Assembly: GCA_035547155.1 (NCBI GenBank)
Contig: DASZVJ010000230.1
Span: forward strand, 1 to 21,446
DNA length: 21,446 nucleotides
Source: CAZNMF01 sp035547155
Lineage (GTDB): Bacteria > Acidobacteriota > Vicinamibacteria > Vicinamibacterales > SCN-69-37
Direction: 5' to 3'
The notes below the pieces were generated by a model. It did no database searches. It worked only from the letters and a program-made list of their open reading frames with translations, and was not told the DNA's origin. This document shows, in pieces, positions 15,465 through 21,446 of this stretch. The stretch's first letter is position 1. Each line of letters begins with the position of its first letter. The position numbers and the translations under genes are program-made.

Positions 15465-16572
15465 GCGCGCGCTGCACATCGGCGTCGACGGCCGCGAGCT
15501 GCTCGGCCAGCCGACCGGCGTCGGCCGCTATCTGCGCGAGATCCTGCGCGAGTGGACAGGCGATGCGGCCTGGCCGCATCGCCTGTCCATCGTCGTCCCC
15601 GCGCCGCCGCCGGACGACCTTGCGGCAGCGCTCGGCCCACGCACGTCCTGGATCGTCGCCGCGTCGCCGACATCCGGCACGCTCTGGGAACAATGGCATC
15701 TGCCGCGTGCGCTGCGCCGCGCGCGCACCGACGTGCTGCTCGCCAGCGCCTACACCGCGCCGGTCTTCTGTCCGTGTCCGTTCGTGGTCGTGATCTACGA
15801 CGTGTCGTACTTCGCGCACCCCGAGTGGTTCGGCGCGCGCGAGGGGCTGCGGCGGCGCTGGCTGACGCGCGCCGCGGCGCGGCGCGCGTCGGCAGTCGCC
15901 ACGATCTCGGCGTTCTCCGCCGCCGAGATCGAGCGCTGGATCGGCGTGCCGGCGGCGCAAATCCTGCTCGCGCCGCCGGGCGTGCCCGTGCCGGCGGCGC
16001 CGCGCGCGCCGGCGGACGCCGGCACGCGCGAGCCGCTCGTGCTGTTCGTCGGCTCGCTGTTCACGCGGCGTCACATTCCCGATCTGATCTCGGGTTTTGC
16101 GCGCGCCGCCGCGCACGTGCCCGGCGCGCGGCTCGTGCTCGCCGGCGACAACCGGACGTCGCCGCGCATCGATCCCCACACGCTCGCCGGCGCCGCAGGC
16201 GTCGGCGAGCGCGTCGACTGGCGCGCGTACGTCGACGATGGCGAGCGCGACCGGCTGTATCGATCGGCGCGCGTGTTCGCATTTCTGTCGGACTACGAAG
16301 GCTTCGCGATGACGCCGATGGAGGCGCTGGCCCACGGCGTCGCGCCGGTGCTGCTCGACACGGCGGTCGCGCGCGAGGTGTACGGCGACGCGGCGCGCTA
16401 CGTCAGCGCCGAGCCGGCGTCGATCGGCCCGGCGCTGACGTCGCTGCTGACGGACGAGCCCGCGCGGCAGGCGATCGTCGACGCCGGCCGCGCGCGGCTC
16501 GCGCAGTTCTCCTGGACACGCTCGAGCGCCGTGCTGCGCGCGGCGCTCGAGCGGGCGGGGACGCGTCGATGA
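15457..16572 (+). CDS. GT4-family glycosyltransferase (second in cluster)
   Basis: This 371-residue GT4-family protein has the acceptor-side loop DGRELLGQPTGVGRY (11-25), YDVSYFAHPEW (114-124), and the C-terminal LFVGSLFTRRHIPDL (196-210). The EX7E motif is EGFAMTPME (E281 and E289). The helix EALAHGVAPVLLD follows as usual. It resembles the previous gene product and is probably an ancient paralogue. The start is ATG at 15457, overlapping the previous stop by 8 bases; ATGA at 16569 links it to the next gene. Three long inverted repeats lie in its coding sequence. The sugar specificity is unknown. Confidence 0.9.
   Translation: MTERALHIGVDGRELLGQPTGVGRYLREILREWTGDAAWPHRLSIVVPAPPPDDLAAALGPRTSWIVAASPTSGTLWEQWHLPRALRRARTDVLLASAYTAPVFCPCPFVVVIYDVSYFAHPEWFGAREGLRRRWLTRAAARRASAVATISAFSAAEIERWIGVPAAQILLAPPGVPVPAAPRAPADAGTREPLVLFVGSLFTRRHIPDLISGFARAAAHVPGARLVLAGDNRTSPRIDPHTLAGAAGVGERVDWRAYVDDGERDRLYRSARVFAFLSDYEGFAMTPMEALAHGVAPVLLDTAVAREVYGDAARYVSAEPASIGPALTSLLTDEPARQAIVDAGRARLAQFSWTRSSAVLRAALERAGTRR
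15553..15589. repeat. 18-bp perfect palindrome inside the second glycosyltransferase gene
   Basis: Left arm TGGACAGGCGATGCGGCC (15553-15570) is the exact complement of 15572-15589 with a single T between. It encodes WTGDAAWPHRLSI, which is not a conserved part of the family. Confidence 0.95.
15861..15893. repeat. 15-bp near-perfect inverted repeat inside the second glycosyltransferase gene
   Basis: GCTGACGCGCGCCGC (15861-15875) pairs with 15879-15893 around GGC; the only departure is one G-U type pair (T15863 with G15891). Much of it is GC-alternating, so it is less striking than the two 18-bp cases. Confidence 0.85.
16181..16211. repeat. 14-bp near-perfect inverted repeat inside the second glycosyltransferase gene
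   Basis: CGCTCGCCGGCGCC (16181-16194) pairs with 16198-16211 around GCA, with one G-U type pair. It encodes TLAGAAGVGER. Confidence 0.85.
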
Positions 16573-17423
16573 CCGCCGCCGTCGACATCGTCATCGTCAA
16601 CTACAACACGCGCGCAGATCTCGACGCGTGCCTGGAATCGTTGCACGCCGCGTCACCCGACGCGCTCGGCGAGATCGTCGTCGCCGACAACGCGTCGACC
16701 GACGGCAGCGTCGCGCACGTGCGCGACGCGTGGCCGTCGGTGCGCGTCATCGCGCTCGACCGCAACGCCGGCTTCGCCGCCGCCAACAACGTCGCGATTC
16801 GGACGTGCCGATCGCCGCTCGTCCTGCTGCTCAACAGCGACACCATCGTTCCGGCCGGCGCAATCGATCGCCTGCGCGAGCGCCTGGAAGCGACGGGCGC
16901 GGTCGCGGCGGGCCCGCGGCTCGTCGACGGCGACGGACATCCGGAAGTCTCGTTCGGCCCGATGCTTTCGCCCCTCGCGGAGCTCGTCCAGCAGCGCCGC
17001 GTGGGCCGCGCGGCGAGCGCGCGTCCCGCCGATCGCGCGAAGACGGCCGCGCTCGTCTCGCGCGAGCACGTGGTCGACTGGGTCAGCGGCGCGTGCCTGC
17101 TCGTCCGGCGGCAGGCCGCGCTCGACGCCGGACTCCTCGACGAGCGCTATTTCATGTACGAAGAAGACGTCGACTTCTGCGCCGCGCTGCGCGCACGCGG
17201 CGGCACCGTGCTGTTCACGCCCGAGAGCGAGGTCGTGCACCTTCGCGGCCGTTCCGTCCGTCACGCCGGCGCCGCCGCCTCGCCGCACTATCAGCGCAGC
17301 CATCTCGCCTTCTACCGCAAGCATCATCCGTTCTGGGCGCCGGTTCTGTATCTGTGGCTGAGGATTCGTGGATACGATGTTTCTCAGCAAGGTCGAAGTT
17401 CGAAGTTCGAAGTTCGAAGTTGA
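16569..17423 (+). CDS. GT2-family glycosyltransferase (rhamnosyltransferase-like)
   Basis: The 284-residue product is an inverting GT-A family 2 glycosyltransferase. Landmarks are VDIVIVNYNT (5-14), IVVADNASTDGS (36-47), RNAGFAAANN (65-74) and LLLNSDT (86-92), with NSD as the metal-binding DXD-like site. VSGACLLVRR (172-181) and YFMYEEDVDFC (194-204) hold the catalytic acid region. It most resembles rhamnosyltransferase-like members, but the sugar is not proven. ATG at 16569 overlaps the previous stop (ATGA). The last residues (GRSSKFEVRS) come from four CGAAGTT repeats, and the array edge supplies the TGA stop, so the natural end of the protein was probably altered by the repeat. No membrane anchor is seen. 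Confidence 0.92.
   Translation: MTAAVDIVIVNYNTRADLDACLESLHAASPDALGEIVVADNASTDGSVAHVRDAWPSVRVIALDRNAGFAAANNVAIRTCRSPLVLLLNSDTIVPAGAIDRLRERLEATGAVAAGPRLVDGDGHPEVSFGPMLSPLAELVQQRRVGRAASARPADRAKTAALVSREHVVDWVSGACLLVRRQAALDAGLLDERYFMYEEDVDFCAALRARGGTVLFTPESEVVHLRGRSVRHAGAAASPHYQRSHLAFYRKHHPFWAPVLYLWLRIRGYDVSQQGRSSKFEVRS
16699..16740. repeat. inverted repeat with 22-bp perfect palindromic core inside the GT2 gene
   Basis: The core GCGTCGCGCAC/GTGCGCGACGC (16708-16729) is a perfect palindrome. A further 8 bp pair outside it (CCGACGGC with GCCGTCGG) across a 1 by 3 internal loop. It encodes TDGSVAHVRDAWPSV. Confidence 0.9.
17394..17421 (+). repeat. CGAAGTT heptamer array at the GT2 3' end
   Basis: Four perfect head-to-tail copies of CGAAGTT. 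They encode the last residues of the GT2 protein. The last two bases of the array continue into GACA, giving both the TGA stop and a TTGACA -35-like box. Confidence 0.95.
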
Positions 17424-17470
17424 CACCTCGTCTTGCGGCGCATCTTTACTTCTGCGACATGCTTTAAGAT
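17420..17470 (+). promoter_or_regulatory. possible internal promoter before the third GT4 gene
   Basis: TTGACA at 17420-17425 is a perfect -35 box made by the edge of the heptamer array. TTTACT (17445-17450) is a weak -10 at 19 bases. TAAGAT (17465-17470) is another -10-like box but has no matching -35. The 59-base gap is the only non-overlap inside the cluster, so a fresh promoter is plausible but unproven. Confidence 0.35.
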
Positions 17471-17482
17471 CCCCGAGACCCT

Positions 17483-18604
17483 GTGCGCATCGCCATCGAC
17501 GCCCGCAAGCTGCACGATTACGGCATCGGCACCTACGTGCGGAATCTCGTGTCGTGGCTGGCGCGTCTCGATCACGACCACGAGTACGTCGTGCTCTGCC
17601 GCCCCGAGGACACGCCGTTCGTTGAATCGCTCGGTCCCCGGTTCCACGCCTGCGCGGAGCGCGCCGGCAACTACTCGGTTCGCGAGCAGGTCTCGCTGCC
17701 GCTCGCGCTCGCGCGGACCCGCGTCGATCTCTTCCACGCGCCGCACTACGTGGTCTCGCCGCTCACGCGCGTGCCCTTCGTCGTGACGATCCACGACTGC
17801 ATCCATCTGCGCTTTCCGCAGTACCTGCCGAACCGGTTCGCCTACACGTACGCGCGGACGATGATGCGGGCGAGCGCACGGCGATCGCGGCGGATCCTGA
17901 CGGTGTCCGAGGCGTCGAAGCAGGACATCCTGCACTATCTGAAGGTGCCGGCCGGCAAGGTCGAAGTCGTCTACAACGCGCTCGACGAGCGTCTGGCGAC
18001 GCCGCCGACGCCCGAGGCCATCGCGCGCATCCGCGATCGCTACCAGCTCGATGCGCCGTTCATCCTGTACGCGGGCAATATCAAGCCGCACAAGAACCTC
18101 GAGCGGCTCGTCGAGGCCTACTCGATCCTGCGGCGGCGCGGCGTCACGCACGCGCGCCTGCTGATCATCGGCGACGAGATCTCGAAGTACCCGCGCCTGC
18201 GGCGTCTCGTGCACCGCTTCCAGCTGCACCCGCACGTGCGGTTCTTCGGGTTCGTCTCGGATGAGATGCTGTCGGCGCTCTATCGTCTCGCCGCCGTCTT
18301 CGTCTTTCCGTCGCTGTACGAAGGCTTCGGCCTGCCGCCGCTCGAGGCGATGGCCGCCGGCGCGCCCGTCGTCGCCTCGAACACCTCGTCGCTGCCGGAA
18401 GTCGTCGGCGATGCCGCGCTGCTCGTCGATCCGATGGACGCCGGCGCGATCGCCGACGCGATGGCGCGCGTGCTGACCGATGCGTCTCTGCGTGCCTCGC
18501 TCATCGCACGCGGCCACGAGCGCGTGCACGCGTTCTCGTGGGAACGCTCGGTCGCGCGCATTCGCGACATCTACACGGAGGTCGTCAGTGGCAGCCACGG
18601 CTGA
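17483..18604 (+). CDS. GT4-family glycosyltransferase (third GT4 in cluster)
   Basis: This 373-residue GT4 protein has MRIAIDARKLHDYGIGTYVR (GIGTY loop at 14-18), LFHAPHYV (83-90) and TIHDCIHLRFP (102-112). The C-terminal domain has YAGNIKPHKNLERLVEAY (196-213) and EGFGLPPLE (E280 and E288). It resembles the mannosyl-type GT4 group found in many polysaccharide clusters; the donor is not determined. The GTG at 17483 matches the family opening; the ATG-rich upstream frame is a shadow. The stop overlaps the next gene by 17 bases. Most of the coding sequence lacks the strong inverted repeats of its upstream neighbours. Confidence 0.93.
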   Translation: MRIAIDARKLHDYGIGTYVRNLVSWLARLDHDHEYVVLCRPEDTPFVESLGPRFHACAERAGNYSVREQVSLPLALARTRVDLFHAPHYVVSPLTRVPFVVTIHDCIHLRFPQYLPNRFAYTYARTMMRASARRSRRILTVSEASKQDILHYLKVPAGKVEVVYNALDERLATPPTPEAIARIRDRYQLDAPFILYAGNIKPHKNLERLVEAYSILRRRGVTHARLLIIGDEISKYPRLRRLVHRFQLHPHVRFFGFVSDEMLSALYRLAAVFVFPSLYEGFGLPPLEAMAAGAPVVASNTSSLPEVVGDAALLVDPMDAGAIADAMARVLTDASLRASLIARGHERVHAFSWERSVARIRDIYTEVVSGSHG

Positions 18605-19760
18605 ACACACCGTCCCTCCGGCTGCGGACACTCGCGGCGCCGCACCATGGGCGGATCGCCGGGTCGTCCTCGTCCACGACTGGCTCACCGGCATGCGCGG
18701 CGGCGAGAAAGTGCTCGAGTGCCTGTGCCGGATGTTTCCGTCCGCGGAGATCCTGACGCTCATCCACGTGCGCGGATCGGTGTCAGCGACGATCGAATCG
18801 CATCCGATCCGCACGTCGCTCGTCCAGCACCTGCCGCGCGCGGCCGCCGCGTATCGCTACTACCTGCCGCTGTTCCCGTCGGTCATCGAGACGTTCGATC
18901 TCGACGAGGTCGATCTGGTGATCTCGACGAGCCACTGCGCGGTCAAGTCCGTCGTGCCGACCGGACGCGCCGTGCACGTCTGCTACTGCCACTCGCCGAT
19001 GCGCTACGCCTGGGATCAGTTCGACGCGTACTTCGGTCCCGAGCGTCTCGGCGCGCTCGGCTCGGCGCTCGCGCGGCCCGTGCTCGGGTGGCTCGCGCAC
19101 TGGGATCGGGCGACGGCCGATCGCGTGGACGCTTTCGCCGCCAATTCGCGTTTCGTTGCGGGCCGGATCGGGCGGTACTATAATCGTCAGGCGTCCGTCC
19201 TCTATCCCCCGGTGGATACACAGTTCTTCACGCCCGTCTCCTCACCGGCCCAGCCGTATTTCCTGGTCGTGTCTGCGCTCGTGCCCTACAAGCGGCTCGA
19301 GATCGCCATCGGCGCGGCGCAACAGCTCGGCGTGCCGTTGAAGATCGTCGGCACGGGACCGGATCTGGCGCGCTTGCAGCGGATCGCCGGCCCGACGGTC
19401 GAGTTCCTCGGCGCGCTCGATCCCGACGCGCTCCGTGAGGCCTATCGCCATGCGCGCGCGCTGGTCATGCCAGGTGAAGAGGACTTCGGCATCGCACCGG
19501 TCGAATCGATGGCCTGCGGCCGGCCGGTGATCGCGCTCGGCCGCGGCGGCGCGCTCGAGACGGTCGTGCCTGGCGTGACCGGACGACTCGTGGCCGAGCC
19601 CACCGTCGAGGCCTTCGCCGACGCGATGCGGGCGATGCTCGCCGACGAATTCGATCCCGCCCCGATGGTCGCGCACGCGTCGCGCTTCTCCGTCGCCGCC
19701 TTCGAGGACGGCTTCAGGCGCCTGCTCACGCAGACGCTGTCGGCAGGCGCCGCGTGCTGA
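18588..19760 (+). CDS. GT4-family glycosyltransferase, WbaZ-like
   Basis: The 390-residue product is a GT4 enzyme with VLVHDWLTGMRGGEKVLE (27-44), VCYCHSPMRYAWD (131-143) and LYPPVDTQFF (205-214). The donor-side segment is FLVVSALVPYKRLEIAI (225-241). The EX7E motif is EDFGIAPVE (E298 and E306). These features are typical of WbaZ-like mannosyltransferases. GTG at 18588 is chosen because GGAGG lies 6 bases upstream; the open frame continues back to 18480 but overlaps the previous gene in a shadow frame. It overlaps the next gene by 7 bases. The first 22 residues are weakly conserved. Confidence 0.93.
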   Translation: MAATAEHTVPPAADTRGAAPWADRRVVLVHDWLTGMRGGEKVLECLCRMFPSAEILTLIHVRGSVSATIESHPIRTSLVQHLPRAAAAYRYYLPLFPSVIETFDLDEVDLVISTSHCAVKSVVPTGRAVHVCYCHSPMRYAWDQFDAYFGPERLGALGSALARPVLGWLAHWDRATADRVDAFAANSRFVAGRIGRYYNRQASVLYPPVDTQFFTPVSSPAQPYFLVVSALVPYKRLEIAIGAAQQLGVPLKIVGTGPDLARLQRIAGPTVEFLGALDPDALREAYRHARALVMPGEEDFGIAPVESMACGRPVIALGRGGALETVVPGVTGRLVAEPTVEAFADAMRAMLADEFDPAPMVAHASRFSVAAFEDGFRRLLTQTLSAGAAC

Positions 19761-21199
19761 AGCGCTACAACCGCCTGCTCGTCCTGCTCTACGTCGTCGC
19801 CGACGTGCTGGCGTCCGGCGCCGCGTTCCTGATCGCCTACGCCATCCGGTTCAAGAGCGGACTGATTCCCGTCTGGGAAGGCGTGCCGCCGTTCACGCAC
19901 TACCTGACGCTCGCGCCGTTCGTCGCGCTCGCCGTGCCGATCGCGTTCCACGTGCAGCGGCTCTACCGGCTGCGCCGAGGACGGACACGCGTCGACGATT
20001 TCTTCGCCGTGCTCGTCGGCAACATTCTCGCCGTGCTGCTCGCCGGCGGCGGCATCCTGTACTTCCGCACGTACTATCTGCCGAACGCGCTCAAGCAGCA
20101 GGGCGTCTACGAGATCTCGCAGCTCGTCTGGGGCCTGTTCCTCGCGCTCAACGTCTTCTTCACCTACGTCTCGCGTGAAGCCGTCCGCGACCTGCTGCGC
20201 CGCCGCTGGCGCGCGGGCATCGGCCTCAAGCGCGTGCTGATCGTCGGCGTCGGCGATCTCGGCCGCATGGTCGCCGACCGCATCGTCGAGCACGCCGAGC
20301 TCGGCTTCAGGCTCGTGGGGTTCGCCGACGATCGCGCGGCGACGTCGGACTCGATCGGATACCGTGGGCTGCCGCTGCTCGGCACGACCGCCGACGTCCC
20401 GGCGATCTGCGCGCGCGAGACCGTCGACGAGATCTACGTCGCGCTGCCGATCGAAGAGCACGTGAAGATGCTCGGCGTCGTCGAGTACGCGAGCCGCGAG
20501 TGCGTCGACGTCCACGTCGTGCCCGATCTGCTGCAGTTCATCGCGCTTCGCGCGCGGCTCGAGGACCTCGACGGCCTGCCGCTCATCAGCATCAACGACG
20601 TGCCGCTGCGCGGCTTCAACAGCGCGCTCAAGCGTGCCGTCGACATCGCGCTGTCGTGCGCGGTGCTGTTCGTCGGCGCCATCCCGGGGCTGGTGATCGC
20701 CGCGCTCATCAAGCGCAGCTCGCCGGGCCCGGTGTTCTACACGCAGACGCGCATGGGCCTCGACGGCAAGGCGTTCACCGTCTACAAGTTCCGATCGATG
20801 CCGGTCGACGCCGAGGACGCGAGCGGCCCGGTCTGGGCGCGCGAGGACGACCCGCGCGCGACGCCCGTCGGCCGCTGGCTGCGGCGTCACGACGTCGACG
20901 AGCTGCCGCAGTTCCTGAACGTCCTGCGCGGCGACATGTCCATCGTCGGCCCGCGTCCGGAGCGGCCGTTCTTCGTCGAGCAGTTCAAGCACCGCATCCC
21001 GCAGTACATGCTGCGGCACAAGGTGAAGGCCGGCATCACCGGCTGGGCGCAGGTGAACGGCTGGCGCGGCAACACGTCGCTCGAGAAGCGCATCGAGTTC
21101 GATCTCTACTACATCGAGAACTGGTCCCTGTCGCTGGACTTCAAGATCATGTGGCTGACGCTGCTGCGCGGCCGCGAGAAAGGCACCGTCGCTTCGTGA
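19754..21199 (+). CDS. polyprenyl-phosphate sugar-phosphate transferase (WbaP/PHPT family)
   Basis: This 481-residue membrane enzyme transfers a sugar-1-phosphate from a nucleotide sugar to undecaprenyl phosphate, starting each repeat unit. Four hydrophobic segments (about 8-31, 48-66, 82-104, 119-139) precede a Rossmann-like domain (GVGDLGRM at 165-172). A further membrane segment (296-320) leads to the transferase domain. Motifs are SSPGPVFYTQTRMG (322-335), YKFRSM (344-349), DVDELPQFLNVLRGDMSIVG (380-399) and PRPE. The catalytic Asp-Glu pair is D382 and E383. The architecture matches the glucose/galactose-type enzymes; the sugar is not certain. GTG at 19754 overlaps the previous gene by 7 bases. 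Its stop overlaps the next gene by 4 bases. Confidence 0.95.
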   Translation: MLKRYNRLLVLLYVVADVLASGAAFLIAYAIRFKSGLIPVWEGVPPFTHYLTLAPFVALAVPIAFHVQRLYRLRRGRTRVDDFFAVLVGNILAVLLAGGGILYFRTYYLPNALKQQGVYEISQLVWGLFLALNVFFTYVSREAVRDLLRRRWRAGIGLKRVLIVGVGDLGRMVADRIVEHAELGFRLVGFADDRAATSDSIGYRGLPLLGTTADVPAICARETVDEIYVALPIEEHVKMLGVVEYASRECVDVHVVPDLLQFIALRARLEDLDGLPLISINDVPLRGFNSALKRAVDIALSCAVLFVGAIPGLVIAALIKRSSPGPVFYTQTRMGLDGKAFTVYKFRSMPVDAEDASGPVWAREDDPRATPVGRWLRRHDVDELPQFLNVLRGDMSIVGPRPERPFFVEQFKHRIPQYMLRHKVKAGITGWAQVNGWRGNTSLEKRIEFDLYYIENWSLSLDFKIMWLTLLRGREKGTVAS

Positions 21200-21446
21200 G
21201 CCGCATTGTCATCACCGGCGCGGCCGGGTTCATTGGATCGCACCTCTCCGAGACGCTGCTCGATCGCGGACATTCGGTCATCGGCATCGACAACCTGATC
21301 ACCGGCGATCTCGCGAACATCGCGCACCTGGCGGGCCGCGACTTCGTGTTCGTCAAGCACGACGTCACGAACTTCATCCACGTCGACGGCCCGGTCGACA
21401 TCGTGTTCCACTGGGCCAGCCCGGCGAGCCCGATCGACTATCTCGA
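21196..21446 (+). CDS. NAD-dependent epimerase/dehydratase, UDP-glucuronate decarboxylase-like (partial)
   Basis: GTG at 21196 overlaps the previous stop (GTGA). The 83 codons visible before the window edge read MSRIVITGAAGFIGSHLSET with the Rossmann GAAGFIG motif at 8-14. IGIDNLITGDLANIAHL follows, then WASPASPIDYL near the edge. The ASPASPIDYL segment is characteristic of UDP-glucuronate decarboxylase (UDP-xylose synthase)-like members. The catalytic YxxxK lies outside the window, so the exact reaction is inferred. With ugd it would form a UDP-glucose to UDP-glucuronate to UDP-xylose branch. Confidence 0.8.
   Translation, partial: MSRIVITGAAGFIGSHLSETLLDRGHSVIGIDNLITGDLANIAHLAGRDFVFVKHDVTNFIHVDGPVDIVFHWASPASPIDYL

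Noticed and set aside
20294..20305. GCCGAGCTCGGC palindrome in the sugar-phosphate transferase
   Set aside because: Twelve bases with GC bias in coding sequence; expected by chance at this scale.

Overview
The window is GC-rich and densely coded. Almost every coding sequence reads as a bacterial housekeeping gene or a surface-polysaccharide gene. The compact operons, many GTG starts, protein variants and intergenic repeats suggest a member of Acidobacteriota, probably near Vicinamibacteria. That placement rests on overall resemblance only; there is no rRNA gene to test it.

Layout. (1) 1-3238, minus strand: the start of a MerR-type regulator, the ribosome-assembly GTPase Der, a UdgX-type uracil-DNA glycosylase and a DUF72 protein. 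DUF72 and UdgX overlap by one base. (2) 3383-4738, plus strand: an HU/IHF-type DNA-binding protein translationally coupled to an M50 site-2 protease, behind a promoter that contains a perfect inverted repeat. (3) 4739-4952: a convergent intergenic region made almost wholly of repeats. (4) 4953-12772, minus strand: a tight operon read msbA-like transporter, yicC, gmk, rpoZ, coaBC, family-4 uracil-DNA glycosylase, priA. (5) 12904-14205, minus strand: UDP-glucose 6-dehydrogenase. (6) 14340-21446, plus strand: an exopolysaccharide or O-antigen type cluster of three GT4 glycosyltransferases, one GT2 glycosyltransferase, a fourth GT4 member (order GT4, GT4, GT2, GT4, GT4), a polyprenyl-phosphate sugar-phosphate transferase that would start repeat-unit synthesis, and the start of a UDP-glucuronate decarboxylase-like gene. 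Ugd would make UDP-glucuronate and the last gene could turn it into UDP-xylose, so the two ends of the cluster can form one precursor pathway. No flippase, polymerase or chain-length gene lies in the window.

The most unusual content is not a gene. Four families of short repeats sit at gene ends and between genes: a GGGCGGCC/GGCCGCCC hairpin ending in CCCTACG, a GGCTACGGG array, a CCTCGTCCC-type tandem, and a CGAAGTT heptamer. The heptamer has no stop codon in any of its six frames and has become part of at least two proteins, probably three. Separately, neighbouring glycosyltransferase genes carry very long, nearly perfect inverted repeats inside their coding sequence. Two of these have 18-bp perfect arms.

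No tRNA, rRNA, CRISPR array, insertion sequence or phage gene was seen. No gene-free stretch exceeds 300 bases.
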